Shown here: positions 15,400 to 24,729 of the stretch, in pieces
Numbering within the stretch: position 1 is the first letter of the stretch
Layout of the letters: each line of letters opens with the position of its first letter
Origin: Streptomyces sp. GKU 895
GTDB taxonomy: Bacteria; Actinomycetota; Actinomycetes; Streptomycetales; Streptomycetaceae
Assembly: GCA_002027195.1 (NCBI GenBank)
Contig: MWJO01000015.1
Location: 1 to 64,000, forward strand
Length of the DNA: 64,000 nt
Direction of reading: 5' to 3'
Translations under genes and position numbers: made by a program
The notes under the pieces: generated by a model
Database searches by the model: none
What the model was told of the DNA's origin: nothing
Seen by the model: only the letters and a program-made list of their open reading frames with translations

Positions 15400-16538
15400 A
15401 ACGGCAGATCTTCGCCCCCGAGCACGACGCGTTCCGCGACACCGTGCGTGCCTTCCTCGACCGGGAGGTGCTGCCGCACTACGCGCAGTGGGAGAAAGAC
15501 GGCATCGTCTCCCGCGAGGCCTGGCGCGCGGCGGGCAAGCAGGGCCTTCTCGGCCTCGCCGTGCCCGAGGAGTACGGCGGTGGCGGCACCCCCGACTTCC
15601 GGTACTCGGCCGTGCTCGCGGAGGAGTTCACGCGCGCGGGCGCCCCCGGACTCGCCCTGGGCCTGCACAACGACATCATCGGCCCGTACCTGACCGGCCT
15701 GGCCACCGAGGAGCAGCGCCGCCGCTGGCTGCCCGGATTCTGCGACGGTTCGCTGATCACCGCCATCGCCATGACCGAACCCGGCGCGGGCTCCGACCTC
15801 CAGGGCATCCGCACCCACGCGGAGGACCGCGGCGACCACTGGCTGCTCAACGGCTCCAAGACGTTCATCTCCAACGGCATCCTCGCCGACCTGGTGATCG
15901 TCGTCGCGAGGACCACCCCGGAGGGCGGCGCCCACGGCCTGTCGCTGCTGGTCGTCGAGCGCGGCATGGACGGCTTCGAGCGGGGCCGCAACCTCGACAA
16001 GATCGGCCAGAAGGCACAGGACACGGCCGAGCTGTTCTTCCACGACGTGCGCGTGCCCAAGGAGAACCTCCTCGGCGAGCTCAACGGCGCGTTCCTCCAC
16101 CTGATGACCAACCTCGCCCAGGAGCGGCTGAGCATCGCCGTCTCCGCCATCGCCGCCGCCGAGCACCTCCTGGAGATCACCACGGAGTACGTCAAGGAAC
16201 GCGAAGCCTTCGGCCGGCCGCTCGCCACCAAGCAGCACATCCGGTTCGAGATAGCCGAGATGGCCACCGAGTGCGCCGTCACCCGCACGTTCCTCGACCG
16301 CTGCATCGAGGATCACTCGAACGGGGAGCTCGACGCGGTCCACGCCTCCATGGCCAAGTGGTGGGCGACCGAACTGCAGAAGCGGGTCGCCGACCGCTGC
16401 CTGCAACTGCACGGCGGCTACGGCTACATGAGCGAATATCCGGTCGCCCGGGCCTTCACCGACGGCCGTATCCAGACCATCTACGGCGGCACGACCGAGA
16501 TCATGAAGGAGATCATCGGACGTTCCCTGCTGGGCTGA
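15396..16538 (+). CDS. acyl-CoA dehydrogenase, long-chain (LCAD) type
   Basis: A 380-residue FAD flavoenzyme catalysing the first step of beta-oxidation (acyl-CoA to trans-2-enoyl-CoA). FAD/substrate blocks: [14 protein letters not shown] near 125-138, [10 protein letters not shown], and [13 protein letters not shown]. The C-terminal motif is [15 protein letters not shown], with G where medium-chain enzymes have the catalytic Glu (YEGT). This is the LCAD arrangement, where the base sits in the earlier helix (here [13 protein letters not shown], about residue 255). Acyl carriers pass electrons to ETF encoded elsewhere. The ATG overlaps the stop of the repeat-peptide ORF; the thiolase gene follows after 35 bases. 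Confidence 0.92.
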   Translation: MKRQIFAPEHDAFRDTVRAFLDREVLPHYAQWEKDGIVSREAWRAAGKQGLLGLAVPEEYGGGGTPDFRYSAVLAEEFTRAGAPGLALGLHNDIIGPYLTGLATEEQRRRWLPGFCDGSLITAIAMTEPGAGSDLQGIRTHAEDRGDHWLLNGSKTFISNGILADLVIVVARTTPEGGAHGLSLLVVERGMDGFERGRNLDKIGQKAQDTAELFFHDVRVPKENLLGELNGAFLHLMTNLAQERLSIAVSAIAAAEHLLEITTEYVKEREAFGRPLATKQHIRFEIAEMATECAVTRTFLDRCIEDHSNGELDAVHASMAKWWATELQKRVADRCLQLHGGYGYMSEYPVARAFTDGRIQTIYGGTTEIMKEIIGRSLLG

Positions 16539-16573
16539 CCCTCACCCTCGACCCACCCTCGAAAGGCCTCCCT

Positions 16574-17788
16574 GTGAGCACCGAAGCGTACGTGTACGAC
16601 GCGATCCGCACCCCGCGCGGACGCGGCAAGGCGAACGGCGCCCTGCACGGCACCAAGCCCATCGACCTGGTCGTCGGACTCATCCACGAGATCCGCGCCC
16701 GCTTCCCCGGCCTCGACCCGGCCGCGATCGACGACATCGTCCTCGGCGTGGTCGGCCCGGTCGGCGACCAGGGCTCCGACATCGCCCGCATCGCCGCCAT
16801 CGCGGCCGGACTGCCCGACACGGTCGCGGGCGTACAGGAGAACCGCTTCTGTGCCTCGGGCCTGGAGGCCGTCAACCTGGCCGCCGCCAAGGTCCGCTCC
16901 GGCTGGGAGGACCTGGTCCTCGCGGGCGGCGTCGAGTCCATGTCCCGGGTGCCGATGGCCTCCGACGGCGGCGCCTGGTTCAACGACCCCATGACCAACC
17001 TCGCCGTGAACTTCGTGCCGCAGGGCATCGGCGCCGACCTCATCGCCACCATCGAGGGCTTCTCCCGCCGGGACGTCGACGAGTACGCGGCCCTCTCCCA
17101 GGAGCGCGCGGCGACGGCCTGGAAGGAAGGCCGCTTCGAGCGGTCCGTCGTCCCGGTCAAGGACCGTGCGGGCCTGACCGTCCTCGACCACGACGAGCAC
17201 CTGCGCCCCGGCACCACCGCGGACTCCCTCGCCAAGCTGAAGCCCTCCTTCGCGGACATCGGCGAGCTCGGCGGCTTCGACGCGGTGGCCCTGCAGAAGT
17301 ACCACTGGGTCGAGAAGATCGACCACGTCCACCACGCGGGCAACTCCTCCGGCATCGTCGACGGCGCCTCCCTCGTCGCCATCGGCTCCAAGGAGGTCGG
17401 CGACCGCTACGGGCTCACCCCGCGCGCGCGGATCATCTCCGCGGCCGTCTCCGGCTCCGAGCCGACCATCATGCTCACCGGCCCCGCCCCGGCGACCCGC
17501 AAGGCCCTCGCCAAGGCCGGGCTGACCATCGACGACATCGACCTCGTCGAGATCAACGAGGCCTTCGCGGCCGTCGTCCTGCGCTTCGTGAAGGACATGG
17601 GCCTGTCCCTGGACAAGGTCAACGTCAACGGCGGTGCCATCGCCCTGGGCCACCCGCTCGGCGCGACCGGCGCCATGATCCTCGGCTCGCTCATCGACGA
17701 ACTCGAGCGCCAGGACAAGCGGTACGGCCTCGCCACCCTGTGCGTGGGCGGCGGCATGGGCATCGCCACCATCGTCGAGCGCATCTGA
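16574..17788 (+). CDS. fadA: acetyl-CoA C-acyltransferase (3-ketoacyl-CoA thiolase, FadA-like)
   Basis: A 404-residue degradative thiolase that cleaves 3-ketoacyl-CoA with CoA to acetyl-CoA and a shortened acyl-CoA. The catalytic residues are visible: nucleophile Cys93 in [12 protein letters not shown], His360 in [11 protein letters not shown] and Cys390 in LCVGGGMG. The start is a GTG at 16574 with GAAAGG about 10 bases upstream. It sits between the acyl-CoA dehydrogenase and the multifunctional FadB gene, so three successive activities of the cycle come from one transcript. FadA/FadB probably form a trifunctional complex. Confidence 0.93.
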   Translation: MSTEAYVYDAIRTPRGRGKANGALHGTKPIDLVVGLIHEIRARFPGLDPAAIDDIVLGVVGPVGDQGSDIARIAAIAAGLPDTVAGVQENRFCASGLEAVNLAAAKVRSGWEDLVLAGGVESMSRVPMASDGGAWFNDPMTNLAVNFVPQGIGADLIATIEGFSRRDVDEYAALSQERAATAWKEGRFERSVVPVKDRAGLTVLDHDEHLRPGTTADSLAKLKPSFADIGELGGFDAVALQKYHWVEKIDHVHHAGNSSGIVDGASLVAIGSKEVGDRYGLTPRARIISAAVSGSEPTIMLTGPAPATRKALAKAGLTIDDIDLVEINEAFAAVVLRFVKDMGLSLDKVNVNGGAIALGHPLGATGAMILGSLIDELERQDKRYGLATLCVGGGMGIATIVERI

Positions 17789-17832
17789 CCCCCCTCCCGA
17801 CGGACACGACGGATCACACGGAGCACCTCCAC

Positions 17833-20013
17833 ATGAGCACTCAGTCCACGACCATCCGCTGGGAGCAGGACCGCGACGGCGTCGTCACGCTCGTCCTCGA
17901 CGACCCCGACCAGTCCGCGAACACCATGAACCAGGCGTTCCGCGACTCCCTCGCGCACGTCACCGACCGCCTGGAGGCCGAGAAGGACTCCATCCGCGGC
18001 ATCATCATCACTTCCGCCAAGAAGACCTTCTTCGCGGGCGGCGACCTGCGCGACCTCATCCGGGTCACCCCGGAGACCGCGCAGGAGCTGTTCGACGGCG
18101 GCCTCGCCATCAAGCGCAACCTCCGCCGCATCGAGACCCTCGGCAAGCCGGTCGTCGCCGCGATGAACGGCGCGGCCCTCGGCGGCGGCTTCGAGATCGC
18201 CCTCGCCTGCCACCACCGCGTCGCCCTCGACGCGCCGGGCTCCAAGATCGGCTGCCCCGAGGTCACCCTGGGCCTCCTCCCGGGCGGCGGCGGTGTGGTC
18301 CGCACGGTCCGCCTCCTCGGCATCACCGACGCCCTGCTGAAGGTGCTGCTCCAGGGCACCCAGTACAGCCCGCAGCGCGCCCTGGACAACGGCCTGGTCC
18401 ATGAAGTGGCCGCCACCCAGGAGGAGATGCTCGCCAAGGCGCGCGCCTTCATCGAGGCCAACCCCGAGTCGCAGCAGCCCTGGGACAAGCCCGGCTACCG
18501 CATCCCCGGCGGCACCCCCGCCCACCCCAAGTTCGCGGCCAACCTGCCCGCCTTCCCGGCCAACCTGCGCAAGCAGACGGGCGGCGCCCCCTACCCGGCC
18601 CCGCGCAACATCCTCGCCGCGGCGGTCGAGGGCGCCCAGGTCGACTTCGAGACCGCGCAGGTCATCGAGGCCCGCTACTTCGTCGAACTGGCCGCCGGGC
18701 AGACCTCGAAGAACATGATCCAGGCGTTCTTCTTCGACCTCCAGGCCGTCAACTCCGGCGCCAACCGCCCCCAGGGCATCGAGCCGCGCCAGGTGACCAA
18801 GGTCGCCGTTCTGGGCGCCGGGATGATGGGCGCGGGCATCGCGTACTCGTGCGCCCGCGCGGGCATCGACGTCGTCCTGAAGGACGTGTCCGCGGAGGCG
18901 GCGGCCAAGGGCAAGGCCTACTCCGAGAAACTGTGCGCGAAGGCGGTGAGCCGGGGCAGCACGACCCAGGAGAAGGCCGACGAGCTGCTGGCCCGCATCA
19001 CGCCCACGGCCGACCCGCAGGACGTCGCCGGCTGCGACGCGGTGATCGAGGCCGTCTTCGAGAACCCCGAGCTCAAGCACAAGGTCTTCCAGGAGATCCA
19101 GGGGATCGTCGAACCGGACGCCCTGCTGTGCTCCAACACCTCCACCCTCCCGATCACCGCCCTGGCCGAGGGCGTGGAGCGCCAGGCCGACTTCATCGGG
19201 CTGCACTTCTTCTCGCCGGTCGACAAGATGCCGCTCGTCGAGATCATCAAGGGCGAGCGGACGGGGGAGGAGGCGCTGGCCCGCGCCTTCGACCTGGTCC
19301 GGCAGATCAGGAAGACGCCGATCGTCGTCAACGACTCGCGCGGCTTCTTCACCTCGCGCGTGATCGGCCACTTCATCAACGAGGGCGTCGCGATGGTCGG
19401 CGAGGGCATCGAGCCCGCGTCGGTCGAACAGGCGGCCGCACAGGCGGGCTACCCCGCCAAGGTCCTCTCCCTGATGGACGAACTGACGCTCACGCTCCCG
19501 CGCAAGATCCGCAACGAGTCCAAGCGGGCCGTCGAGGAGGCGGGCGGCACCTGGCCGACGCACCCCGCCGAGGCCGTCATCGACCGCATGGTCGACGAGT
19601 TCGACCGCCCGGGACGCAGCGGCGGCGCGGGCTTCTACGACTACGACGACAGCGGCAAGCGCGTCGGTCTGTGGCCGGGCCTGCGCGAGCACTTCACCCG
19701 CGAGGGCGCCGAGATCCCGTTCCGGGACATGCAGGAGCGCATGCTCTTCTCCGAGGCCCTCGACACCGTGAAGCTCCTGGAGGAGGGCGTGCTGACCTCG
19801 GTCGCCGACGCCAACATCGGCTCCATCTTCGGCATCGGCTTCCCCGGCTGGACCGGCGGCGTCCTGCAGTACATCAACGGCTACGAGGGCGGCCTGCCCG
19901 GCTTCGTGGCCCGCGCGCGCGAGCTGGCCGAGCGGTACGGCGACCGGTTCACTCCGCCGGCGCTGCTGGTGGAGAAGGCGGAGAAGGGGGAGACGTTCAC
20001 GGACGCGCGGTGA
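17833..20013 (+). CDS. fadB: multifunctional fatty-acid oxidation protein (enoyl-CoA hydratase / 3-hydroxyacyl-CoA dehydrogenase)
   Basis: A 726-residue bifunctional enzyme. An N-terminal crotonase domain (about 1-210) has the oxyanion-hole segments [10 protein letters not shown] and [15 protein letters not shown] and the acidic [15 protein letters not shown]. It is followed by a linker and an NAD-binding hydroxyacyl-CoA dehydrogenase domain with [14 protein letters not shown] (about residue 323) and the SNTSTLPIT and [16 protein letters not shown] blocks. It hydrates enoyl-CoA and oxidises the 3-hydroxy product to feed the adjacent thiolase. The ATG at 17833 is 44 bases after the thiolase stop. 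It is the last gene of the operon and convergent with a MerR gene. Confidence 0.93.
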   Translation: MSTQSTTIRWEQDRDGVVTLVLDDPDQSANTMNQAFRDSLAHVTDRLEAEKDSIRGIIITSAKKTFFAGGDLRDLIRVTPETAQELFDGGLAIKRNLRRIETLGKPVVAAMNGAALGGGFEIALACHHRVALDAPGSKIGCPEVTLGLLPGGGGVVRTVRLLGITDALLKVLLQGTQYSPQRALDNGLVHEVAATQEEMLAKARAFIEANPESQQPWDKPGYRIPGGTPAHPKFAANLPAFPANLRKQTGGAPYPAPRNILAAAVEGAQVDFETAQVIEARYFVELAAGQTSKNMIQAFFFDLQAVNSGANRPQGIEPRQVTKVAVLGAGMMGAGIAYSCARAGIDVVLKDVSAEAAAKGKAYSEKLCAKAVSRGSTTQEKADELLARITPTADPQDVAGCDAVIEAVFENPELKHKVFQEIQGIVEPDALLCSNTSTLPITALAEGVERQADFIGLHFFSPVDKMPLVEIIKGERTGEEALARAFDLVRQIRKTPIVVNDSRGFFTSRVIGHFINEGVAMVGEGIEPASVEQAAAQAGYPAKVLSLMDELTLTLPRKIRNESKRAVEEAGGTWPTHPAEAVIDRMVDEFDRPGRSGGAGFYDYDDSGKRVGLWPGLREHFTREGAEIPFRDMQERMLFSEALDTVKLLEEGVLTSVADANIGSIFGIGFPGWTGGVLQYINGYEGGLPGFVARARELAERYGDRFTPPALLVEKAEKGETFTDAR

Positions 20014-20028
20014 GCGGTTTCCTGAGCG

Positions 20029-20060
20029 GGCGGATCCTCAACGTGTCAGGAGGGTCCGCC
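20029..20060. terminator. possible bidirectional hairpin between convergent fadB and merR genes
   Basis: GGCGGA-TCCT ... AGGA-ggg-TCCGCC pair with a 3-base bulge, just after the fadB stop and overlapping the last codons of the convergent MerR gene. A modest hairpin with no U-tract. Confidence 0.35.
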
Positions 20061-20759
20061 TGCCTCTGCCCCCTCGACCCACCCGCTCAGCTCCTCCCTC
20101 AGTGATCGTTGGAACGTGGTCAGCAAGGCCTGCACCACAATCGGGTGCATATGTGCCGACAGCGACTTCACGTCCTGTGCGTCCCGCTCGGACACCTCGC
20201 CGCGGAACAGCTCGGCCAGCTCGTGCGCCGCCAGGCGCGCATGCTCCACGAGTACGTTCCGCGCCGCCATGATCGACCCCTGGGACAGCGGTACGTCGAG
20301 CAGCCGCACGCCGAGCCGCAGCAGCCCCGCGTCCAAGCGGAAGCCGTCGCCGTCGGGCTGTACGACGCCCATCGCGGCGAGCCGCTCGATGTCCGCGTCG
20401 GCCAGCGACCGGCCCGACCGCCGCTCCAACTCCGCCCGGTCCGCCGTCTCCACGGTGTCGGGCGCCCAGGAGGCGACGACCGCGCGGTGGATCGCGAGGT
20501 CGTGCGGGCTCAGGTCGGGCGGCAGCTGCCGCAGGTACCGCTCGATCGCGGCCAGCGTCATCCCCTGGTGCTGCAGTTCCTCGATGAGCTCCAGCCGGGC
20601 CAGGTGCTCCCTGCCGTAGTGGCCCACGCGGCGCCGACCGATCACCGGCGGCGGCAGCAGCCCCTTGGTGCTGTAGAAGCGCACGGTGCGAACCGTGACG
20701 CCCGCACGCGCCGCCAGCTCATCGACGGTGAGGGTCGGCTTCCCGGTGTCGGTCGTCAT
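20046..20759 (-). CDS. MerR-family transcriptional regulator
   Basis: A 237-residue regulator. The N-terminal winged-helix is clear: TVDELAARAGVTVRTVRFYSTKGLLPPP (about residues 9-36, given in part as VRTVRFYSTKGLL) then RVGHYGREHLARLELIEELQHQGMTL, as in MerR proteins. The C-terminal 150 residues hold no cysteine metal site and may sense a small molecule. The ATG at 20759 is chosen; the frame continues to 20807 without HTH residues. Convergent with fadB and divergent from the permease, so either could be a target, but no clear MerR-type spacer promoter was found in the gap. Confidence 0.85.
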   Translation of the reverse strand: MTTDTGKPTLTVDELAARAGVTVRTVRFYSTKGLLPPPVIGRRRVGHYGREHLARLELIEELQHQGMTLAAIERYLRQLPPDLSPHDLAIHRAVVASWAPDTVETADRAELERRSGRSLADADIERLAAMGVVQPDGDGFRLDAGLLRLGVRLLDVPLSQGSIMAARNVLVEHARLAAHELAELFRGEVSERDAQDVKSLSAHMHPIVVQALLTTFQRSLREELSGWVEGAEAGGPS

Positions 20760-21006
20760 GTGCAGCAGTATCGCTGTCTCACCAGTGCTGTGAAACCTCG
20801 CGCGCACCCTTCCCGATCACTCGCGCCCACCCTCCCCGATCATGTGACATGTCCCGCTGTGTGAGGTCCGCCACCGCGTGACCCGCGGGGTTCGGGGGAA
20901 GGTGGCCCCTTGGTCTGTGCCTCCACCGAGCGCACAGGCCATACGTACGTCAGGACACCGAGCGCGACCCGCTCGGGCGCCCCCGCACCAGAGAGTGGTA
21001 CCCCCT

Positions 21007-22464
21007 GTGAGCAAGGACGCCGTGGACACGGCCACAGCCACCGAGGTGGCCCGGACGCCCGCGGACGCGGGTGACGCCGGCTACAGCAAGGACCTCAAGG
21101 CGCGCCACGTCAACATGATCGCCATCGGCGGCGCGATCGGCACCGGTCTCTTCCTCGGCGCCGGAGGACGCCTCCACAACGCCGGCCCGGCGCTCGCGAT
21201 CGCCTACCTGGTCTGCGGGATCTTCGCCTTCTTCGTCGTCCGGGCCCTCGGCGAACTCGTCCTGTACCGCCCGTCCTCCGGCTCCTTCGTGTCGTACGCG
21301 CGCGAGTTCCTCGGCGAGAAGGGCGCGTACGTCGCCGGCTGGATGTACTTCCTGAACTGGTCGACGACCGGCATCGCCGACATCACCGCGATCGCGCTCT
21401 ACACGCACTACTGGAGCCTGTTCACCGACATCCCGCAGTGGACGCTGGCGCTCATCGCCCTCGCGGTCGTCCTCGCCGTGAACCTGATCTCGGTGAAGAT
21501 CTTCGGCGAGATGGAGTTCTGGTTCGCGATCATCAAGGTCGCCACCCTGGTCGGCTTCATGCTCGTCGGCATCTTCCTGCTGGCCACCCAGCACGAGGTG
21601 GGCGGTACGACCCCCGGCGTGCACGTGATCACCGACAACGGCGGCGTCTTCCCGCACGGCCTGATGCCGGTCGTCCTCGTCATGCAGGGCGTGATCTTCG
21701 CGTACGCCGCGCTGGAGCTGGTCGGCGTCGCCGCGGGCGAGACCGCCGAGCCGGAGAAGGTCGTCCCGCGCGCGGTGAACTCGATCATGTGGCGGGTCGG
21801 CCTGTTCTACGTCGGCTCCGTCGTCCTCCTCGCCCTGCTGCTCCCCGGTTCGGTCTACTCGGCCGACGAGAGCCCCTTCGTCACGGTCCTGTCGAAGATC
21901 GGCGTCGAGGGCGCGGGCGACGTGATGAACCTGGTCGTCCTGACGGCGGCGATGTCGTCCCTCAACTCCGGCCTCTACTCCACGGGCCGCATCCTGCGCT
22001 CCATGGCGACGGCGGGCTCGGCCCCGAAGTTCACCGCCCGCATGAACCGCAGCCAGGTCCCCTACGGCGGCATCCTGCTCACCTGCGCGGTGTGCGTGCT
22101 CGGCGTCGGCCTCAACTACCTCATGCCGAGCCAGGCCTTCGAGATCGTGCTGAACGTCGCCTCCCTCGGCATCATCAGCACCTGGGTGATCATCATGGTC
22201 TGCCATCTGGTCTTCGTCCGCCGCGCGCGGGCCGGCCAGGTCACCCGCCCCTCCTTCCGGCTGCCGTTCAGCCCGATCACGGAGATCGCCACGATCGCCT
22301 TCCTGCTGGCCTGCCTCGGCATGATGGCGAACGACCCCGAGGTCGGCCGCAAGACCCTGCTGCTGATCCCCGTGATCGCGGCGATGCTCGTCGCCGGCTG
22401 GTACGCGGTCCGGCGCCGGGTGGAGCGGACGACGGACCAGGAGCTGACCGAGCTCACCAAGTAG
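21007..22464 (+). CDS. amino-acid permease (APC superfamily, AnsP/CycA-like)
   Basis: A 485-residue inner-membrane amino-acid/proton symporter with about 12 helices. The N-terminal signature [20 protein letters not shown] (first helix break) and the later [20 protein letters not shown] and EFWFAIIKV blocks are typical of the APC amino-acid transporter group with L-asparagine, D-serine/D-alanine/glycine and GABA permeases. The start is a GTG at 21007; the frame upstream to 20878 is arginine/proline-rich and lacks permease features. The 247-base upstream gap holds a direct repeat of CACCCTyCCCGATCA but no convincing operator. Asparagine is a reasonable but unproven substrate. Confidence 0.87.
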   Translation: MSKDAVDTATATEVARTPADAGDAGYSKDLKARHVNMIAIGGAIGTGLFLGAGGRLHNAGPALAIAYLVCGIFAFFVVRALGELVLYRPSSGSFVSYAREFLGEKGAYVAGWMYFLNWSTTGIADITAIALYTHYWSLFTDIPQWTLALIALAVVLAVNLISVKIFGEMEFWFAIIKVATLVGFMLVGIFLLATQHEVGGTTPGVHVITDNGGVFPHGLMPVVLVMQGVIFAYAALELVGVAAGETAEPEKVVPRAVNSIMWRVGLFYVGSVVLLALLLPGSVYSADESPFVTVLSKIGVEGAGDVMNLVVLTAAMSSLNSGLYSTGRILRSMATAGSAPKFTARMNRSQVPYGGILLTCAVCVLGVGLNYLMPSQAFEIVLNVASLGIISTWVIIMVCHLVFVRRARAGQVTRPSFRLPFSPITEIATIAFLLACLGMMANDPEVGRKTLLLIPVIAAMLVAGWYAVRRRVERTTDQELTELTK

Positions 22465-22504
22465 TCCAGGGGCCGTTGTCAGTGGCGGCCTCTACCGTGG
22501 CGTC

Positions 22505-22984
22505 ATGTCGGGGATCACTTATGTCCGGGGTGACGCCACCGTTCCGTCGGTGAAGGGCGTCAAGGTGATCGCCCATGTCTGCAACGACATCGGGGGATGG
22601 GGAAAGGGCTTCGTGCTGGCGCTCTCGCGCCGGTGGCCGGAGCCGGAGGCGGCGTACCGCGCCTGGCACCGCGGCCGGTCCGCCAACGACTTCGGGCTGG
22701 GCGCGGCCCAGTTCATCCAGGTCGAGCCCTACGTCTGGGTGGCCAACCTGGTCGGCCAGCGCGGCACCCGTACGGGCAGCAAGGGCGTCCCCGTCCGGTA
22801 CGAGGCGATCGACGCGGCCCTCGGACGGCTCGCCGACAAGGCCGTGGAACTCGGGGCCTCGGTCCACATGCCCCGGATAGGGTGCGGGTTGGCCGGGGGC
22901 AAGTGGTCCCGCGTCGAACCGCTGATCGCCGAGCGGCTCGTCCGGCGGGGGATCGCCGTCACGGTCTACGACCACGGCGACTGA
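22505..22984 (+). CDS. stand-alone macro-domain protein
   Basis: A 159-residue protein consisting of one macro domain. The ADP-ribose-binding features are VRGDATVPS near the start, HVCNDIGGWGKGFVLALS (N-D-x-G-x-WGKGF loop) and the second phosphate loop MPRIGCGLAGGKW. This variant resembles the group of ADP-ribose-1''-phosphate / O-acetyl-ADP-ribose processing proteins (Poa1-like), with INxAN replaced by VCND. It is followed after 19 bases by the ATP-synthase-b-like gene. A role in removing or reading ADP-ribose is inferred from the fold. Confidence 0.82.
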   Translation: MSGITYVRGDATVPSVKGVKVIAHVCNDIGGWGKGFVLALSRRWPEPEAAYRAWHRGRSANDFGLGAAQFIQVEPYVWVANLVGQRGTRTGSKGVPVRYEAIDAALGRLADKAVELGASVHMPRIGCGLAGGKWSRVEPLIAERLVRRGIAVTVYDHGD

Positions 22985-23003
22985 CGGGACGGCAGGAGGC
23001 GGC

Positions 23004-23492
23004 ATGGACCTCATCCCGGTGGAGATCGGCCCGCTGAACCCCCAGGTCCAGGACCTGGCGGTCGGGGCGGTGCTGTTCGCCGTCTGCTTCCTCTGTCTCG
23101 TCCCGCTGCTGCGCCGGATGAACCGGGTCCTGGAGGCGCGCGAGCAGGCCACGGACGGGGTCACGGCGCAGGCCGAGCAGCTCCGCGCGGTGGCCGAGGA
23201 GAAGCGCGCCGAGATCGAGGCCGAGCTCGCCGACGCCCGCCATGACGCGGCCCGTACCCGTCAGCGGGCCGAGGCGGAAGGCGCGGTGCTCATCGCCGAG
23301 GCCCGCGCCGACGGCCTCCGCGAACGCGACGAACTCCTGGCTCAGGCGGCGACCCGCATCGACTCCGACCTGACCGCCGCGCGAGCCGAACTCCACGACC
23401 ACCTACCGGAGTTGGCGGAGAAGCTGGCAAGCCGGATCCTGGGCGAGCCGATCGGCCCCGGGACACCGGCACGAGCAGCGGACACGTCGTGA
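23004..23492 (+). CDS. orphan F-type ATP synthase subunit b/b'-like protein
   Basis: A 162-residue protein shaped like AtpF: one N-terminal membrane helix (about residues 18-36, VGAVLFAVCFLCLVPLL), then a long charged coiled coil rich in A, E, R (about 40-140) and a short polar tail. Subunit b is the peripheral stalk of ATP synthase, but no other atp gene is present here. The body has the right heptad-like pattern and length. It may assemble with the main enzyme in particular conditions or be a stalk-like membrane tether with another job. It follows the macro-domain gene closely, suggesting co-transcription. Confidence 0.7.
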   Translation: MDLIPVEIGPLNPQVQDLAVGAVLFAVCFLCLVPLLRRMNRVLEAREQATDGVTAQAEQLRAVAEEKRAEIEAELADARHDAARTRQRAEAEGAVLIAEARADGLRERDELLAQAATRIDSDLTAARAELHDHLPELAEKLASRILGEPIGPGTPARAADTS

Positions 23493-23606
23493 GCAGGGCC
23501 GGCCCGACGAACGACCCCGGCACGCGCGACACCGACGCACCCGCGCCGGACACGACGCCGCAGCTGGACCCGCTTCCGCCCTGTCGGATGTGACGCCGTT
23601 CCCGGA

Positions 23607-24494
23607 TCAACCCCGTGCCGCGAGCGCCCCTAGCAGGCACTCCGTGAGGCGGCTCGTGATGCTTCCGTCCGGATCCAGGCGTGGGTTGAAGATCGTGACG
23701 TCGAGGCCGACCGCGCCGGTGCCGGACAGGGCCGTGCGCAGGACGGTCTCCAGCTCCTCCCAGCTCAGCCCGCCGTCCAGCCGGTGGTCCACGGCGGGCA
23801 TGACCGCGTCGTCCAGCACATCGACGTCGAGATGCACCCAGTACCCGGCGCCGCCGCCCTCACCGGTCAACGCCTCCACCGCCTGCTGCGCCGCGGCACC
23901 CGCCCCCAGTTCACGCACCCGGTCGAGGTCCAGCGCGTGCAGTTCCTCCGGCAGCGGCTGCACCCCGAACACCGCCATCTCCGCCTGGTCCCGGAAGCCC
24001 AGCGCGACGACGTCCCCGTCCCGCACCAGCGGCCCCAGCCCCTCCAGATCGGCGAGAACCGCGGGCCCCCGCCCCGTGGCCAGGGCCAGCTCCATCGAGG
24101 CGACCTCGCCGACCGGGTCCGCCTCGGGCTGGTAGAAGTCGGTGTGGCCGTCGAGGAACAGCAGGCCGTGACGTCCCCGGCGGCGCAGCGCGAGGAGATT
24201 GCCGAGCAGAATGCTGCAGTCGCCGCCCAGCACCACCGGGAACCGCCCGCCGTCCAGCACCCCGCCCACCGCGTCCGCCAGCCGTACGGCGTGTTCGGCG
24301 ATCCCGGCCGGATTGAGCACCCCGCTCTCCGGGTCCCGCTCCGGGTCGTAGGGACCGGGTTCCACCCTGCCCGCCGACGCCGCGCCGAGGCCGTCGGCCA
24401 GACCCGCGTCGAGCAGTGCCCGGGGCAGCTCCTCGACGCCGGTCGGCCGCAGCCCCAGCACGGACGGTGCCTCGATGATCGCGACGTCCCGCAC
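23607..24494 (-). CDS. arginase/agmatinase/formiminoglutamase family protein
   Basis: A 295-residue ureohydrolase-fold enzyme with a likely Mn2+ pair. The three metal motifs are present in modified form: GGDCSILLG (the usual first ligand His replaced by Cys), LDGHTDFY (D-G-H-x-D) and HLDVDVLDD (D-x-D-x-x-D). The Cys variant is seen in several actinobacterial members and may alter metal affinity. The substrate is uncertain; arginase, agmatinase and guanidino acid hydrolase are all possible. GTG at 24494, with GGGAG upstream, fits best; the open frame extends to 24638 through an arginine-rich stretch that is unlikely to be coding. Confidence 0.75.
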   Translation of the reverse strand: MRDVAIIEAPSVLGLRPTGVEELPRALLDAGLADGLGAASAGRVEPGPYDPERDPESGVLNPAGIAEHAVRLADAVGGVLDGGRFPVVLGGDCSILLGNLLALRRRGRHGLLFLDGHTDFYQPEADPVGEVASMELALATGRGPAVLADLEGLGPLVRDGDVVALGFRDQAEMAVFGVQPLPEELHALDLDRVRELGAGAAAQQAVEALTGEGGGAGYWVHLDVDVLDDAVMPAVDHRLDGGLSWEELETVLRTALSGTGAVGLDVTIFNPRLDPDGSITSRLTECLLGALAARG

Positions 24495-24645
24495 TCCGAC
24501 TCCCTCGTCAGGCGGCGCCGGCCGGCCCACGCGTCCGGCGACGTGGGCCCACCGTAGACCGCGGCAGGGCGCGGAGCGCGGCAGCGCCCACGTCCGGCGA
24601 GGCGCCCTGCGCCACCTGCCGAGTACCCCTCCTGGCACGCCACAA

Positions 24646-24695
24646 AGGGGCGCGAGGAACTGCGCGACCAGCCACTACGGCGCCGCAGACGACAG
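24646..24695 (+). repeat. dispersed intergenic repeat, copy 1 (AGGGGCGCGAGGAACTGCGC... type)
   Basis: A 30-base core AGGGGCGCGrGGAACTGCGC followed by GACCAGCCAC, then a variable purine/C tail. It occurs again at 33915-33944 with one mismatch. From memory, closely related sequences recur many times between genes in Streptomyces genomes. The rest of the 235-base gap between the arginase-like and M1 peptidase genes shows nothing else. Confidence 0.75.
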
Positions 24696-24729
24696 ACGAC
24701 CCATCACGGCACCCCCCCCGGCGGAGCGC

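Noticed and set aside
17407..19692. A 761-codon minus-strand frame opposite fadA/fadB
   Set aside because: Antisense shadow; the plus-strand genes have complete catalytic motifs.
23489..23593. A 34-residue frame starting with a GTGA overlap after the ATP-synthase-b-like gene
   Set aside because: Proline/aspartate/threonine-rich with no fold, no homologue recalled and no ribosome site beyond the overlap; more likely non-coding.
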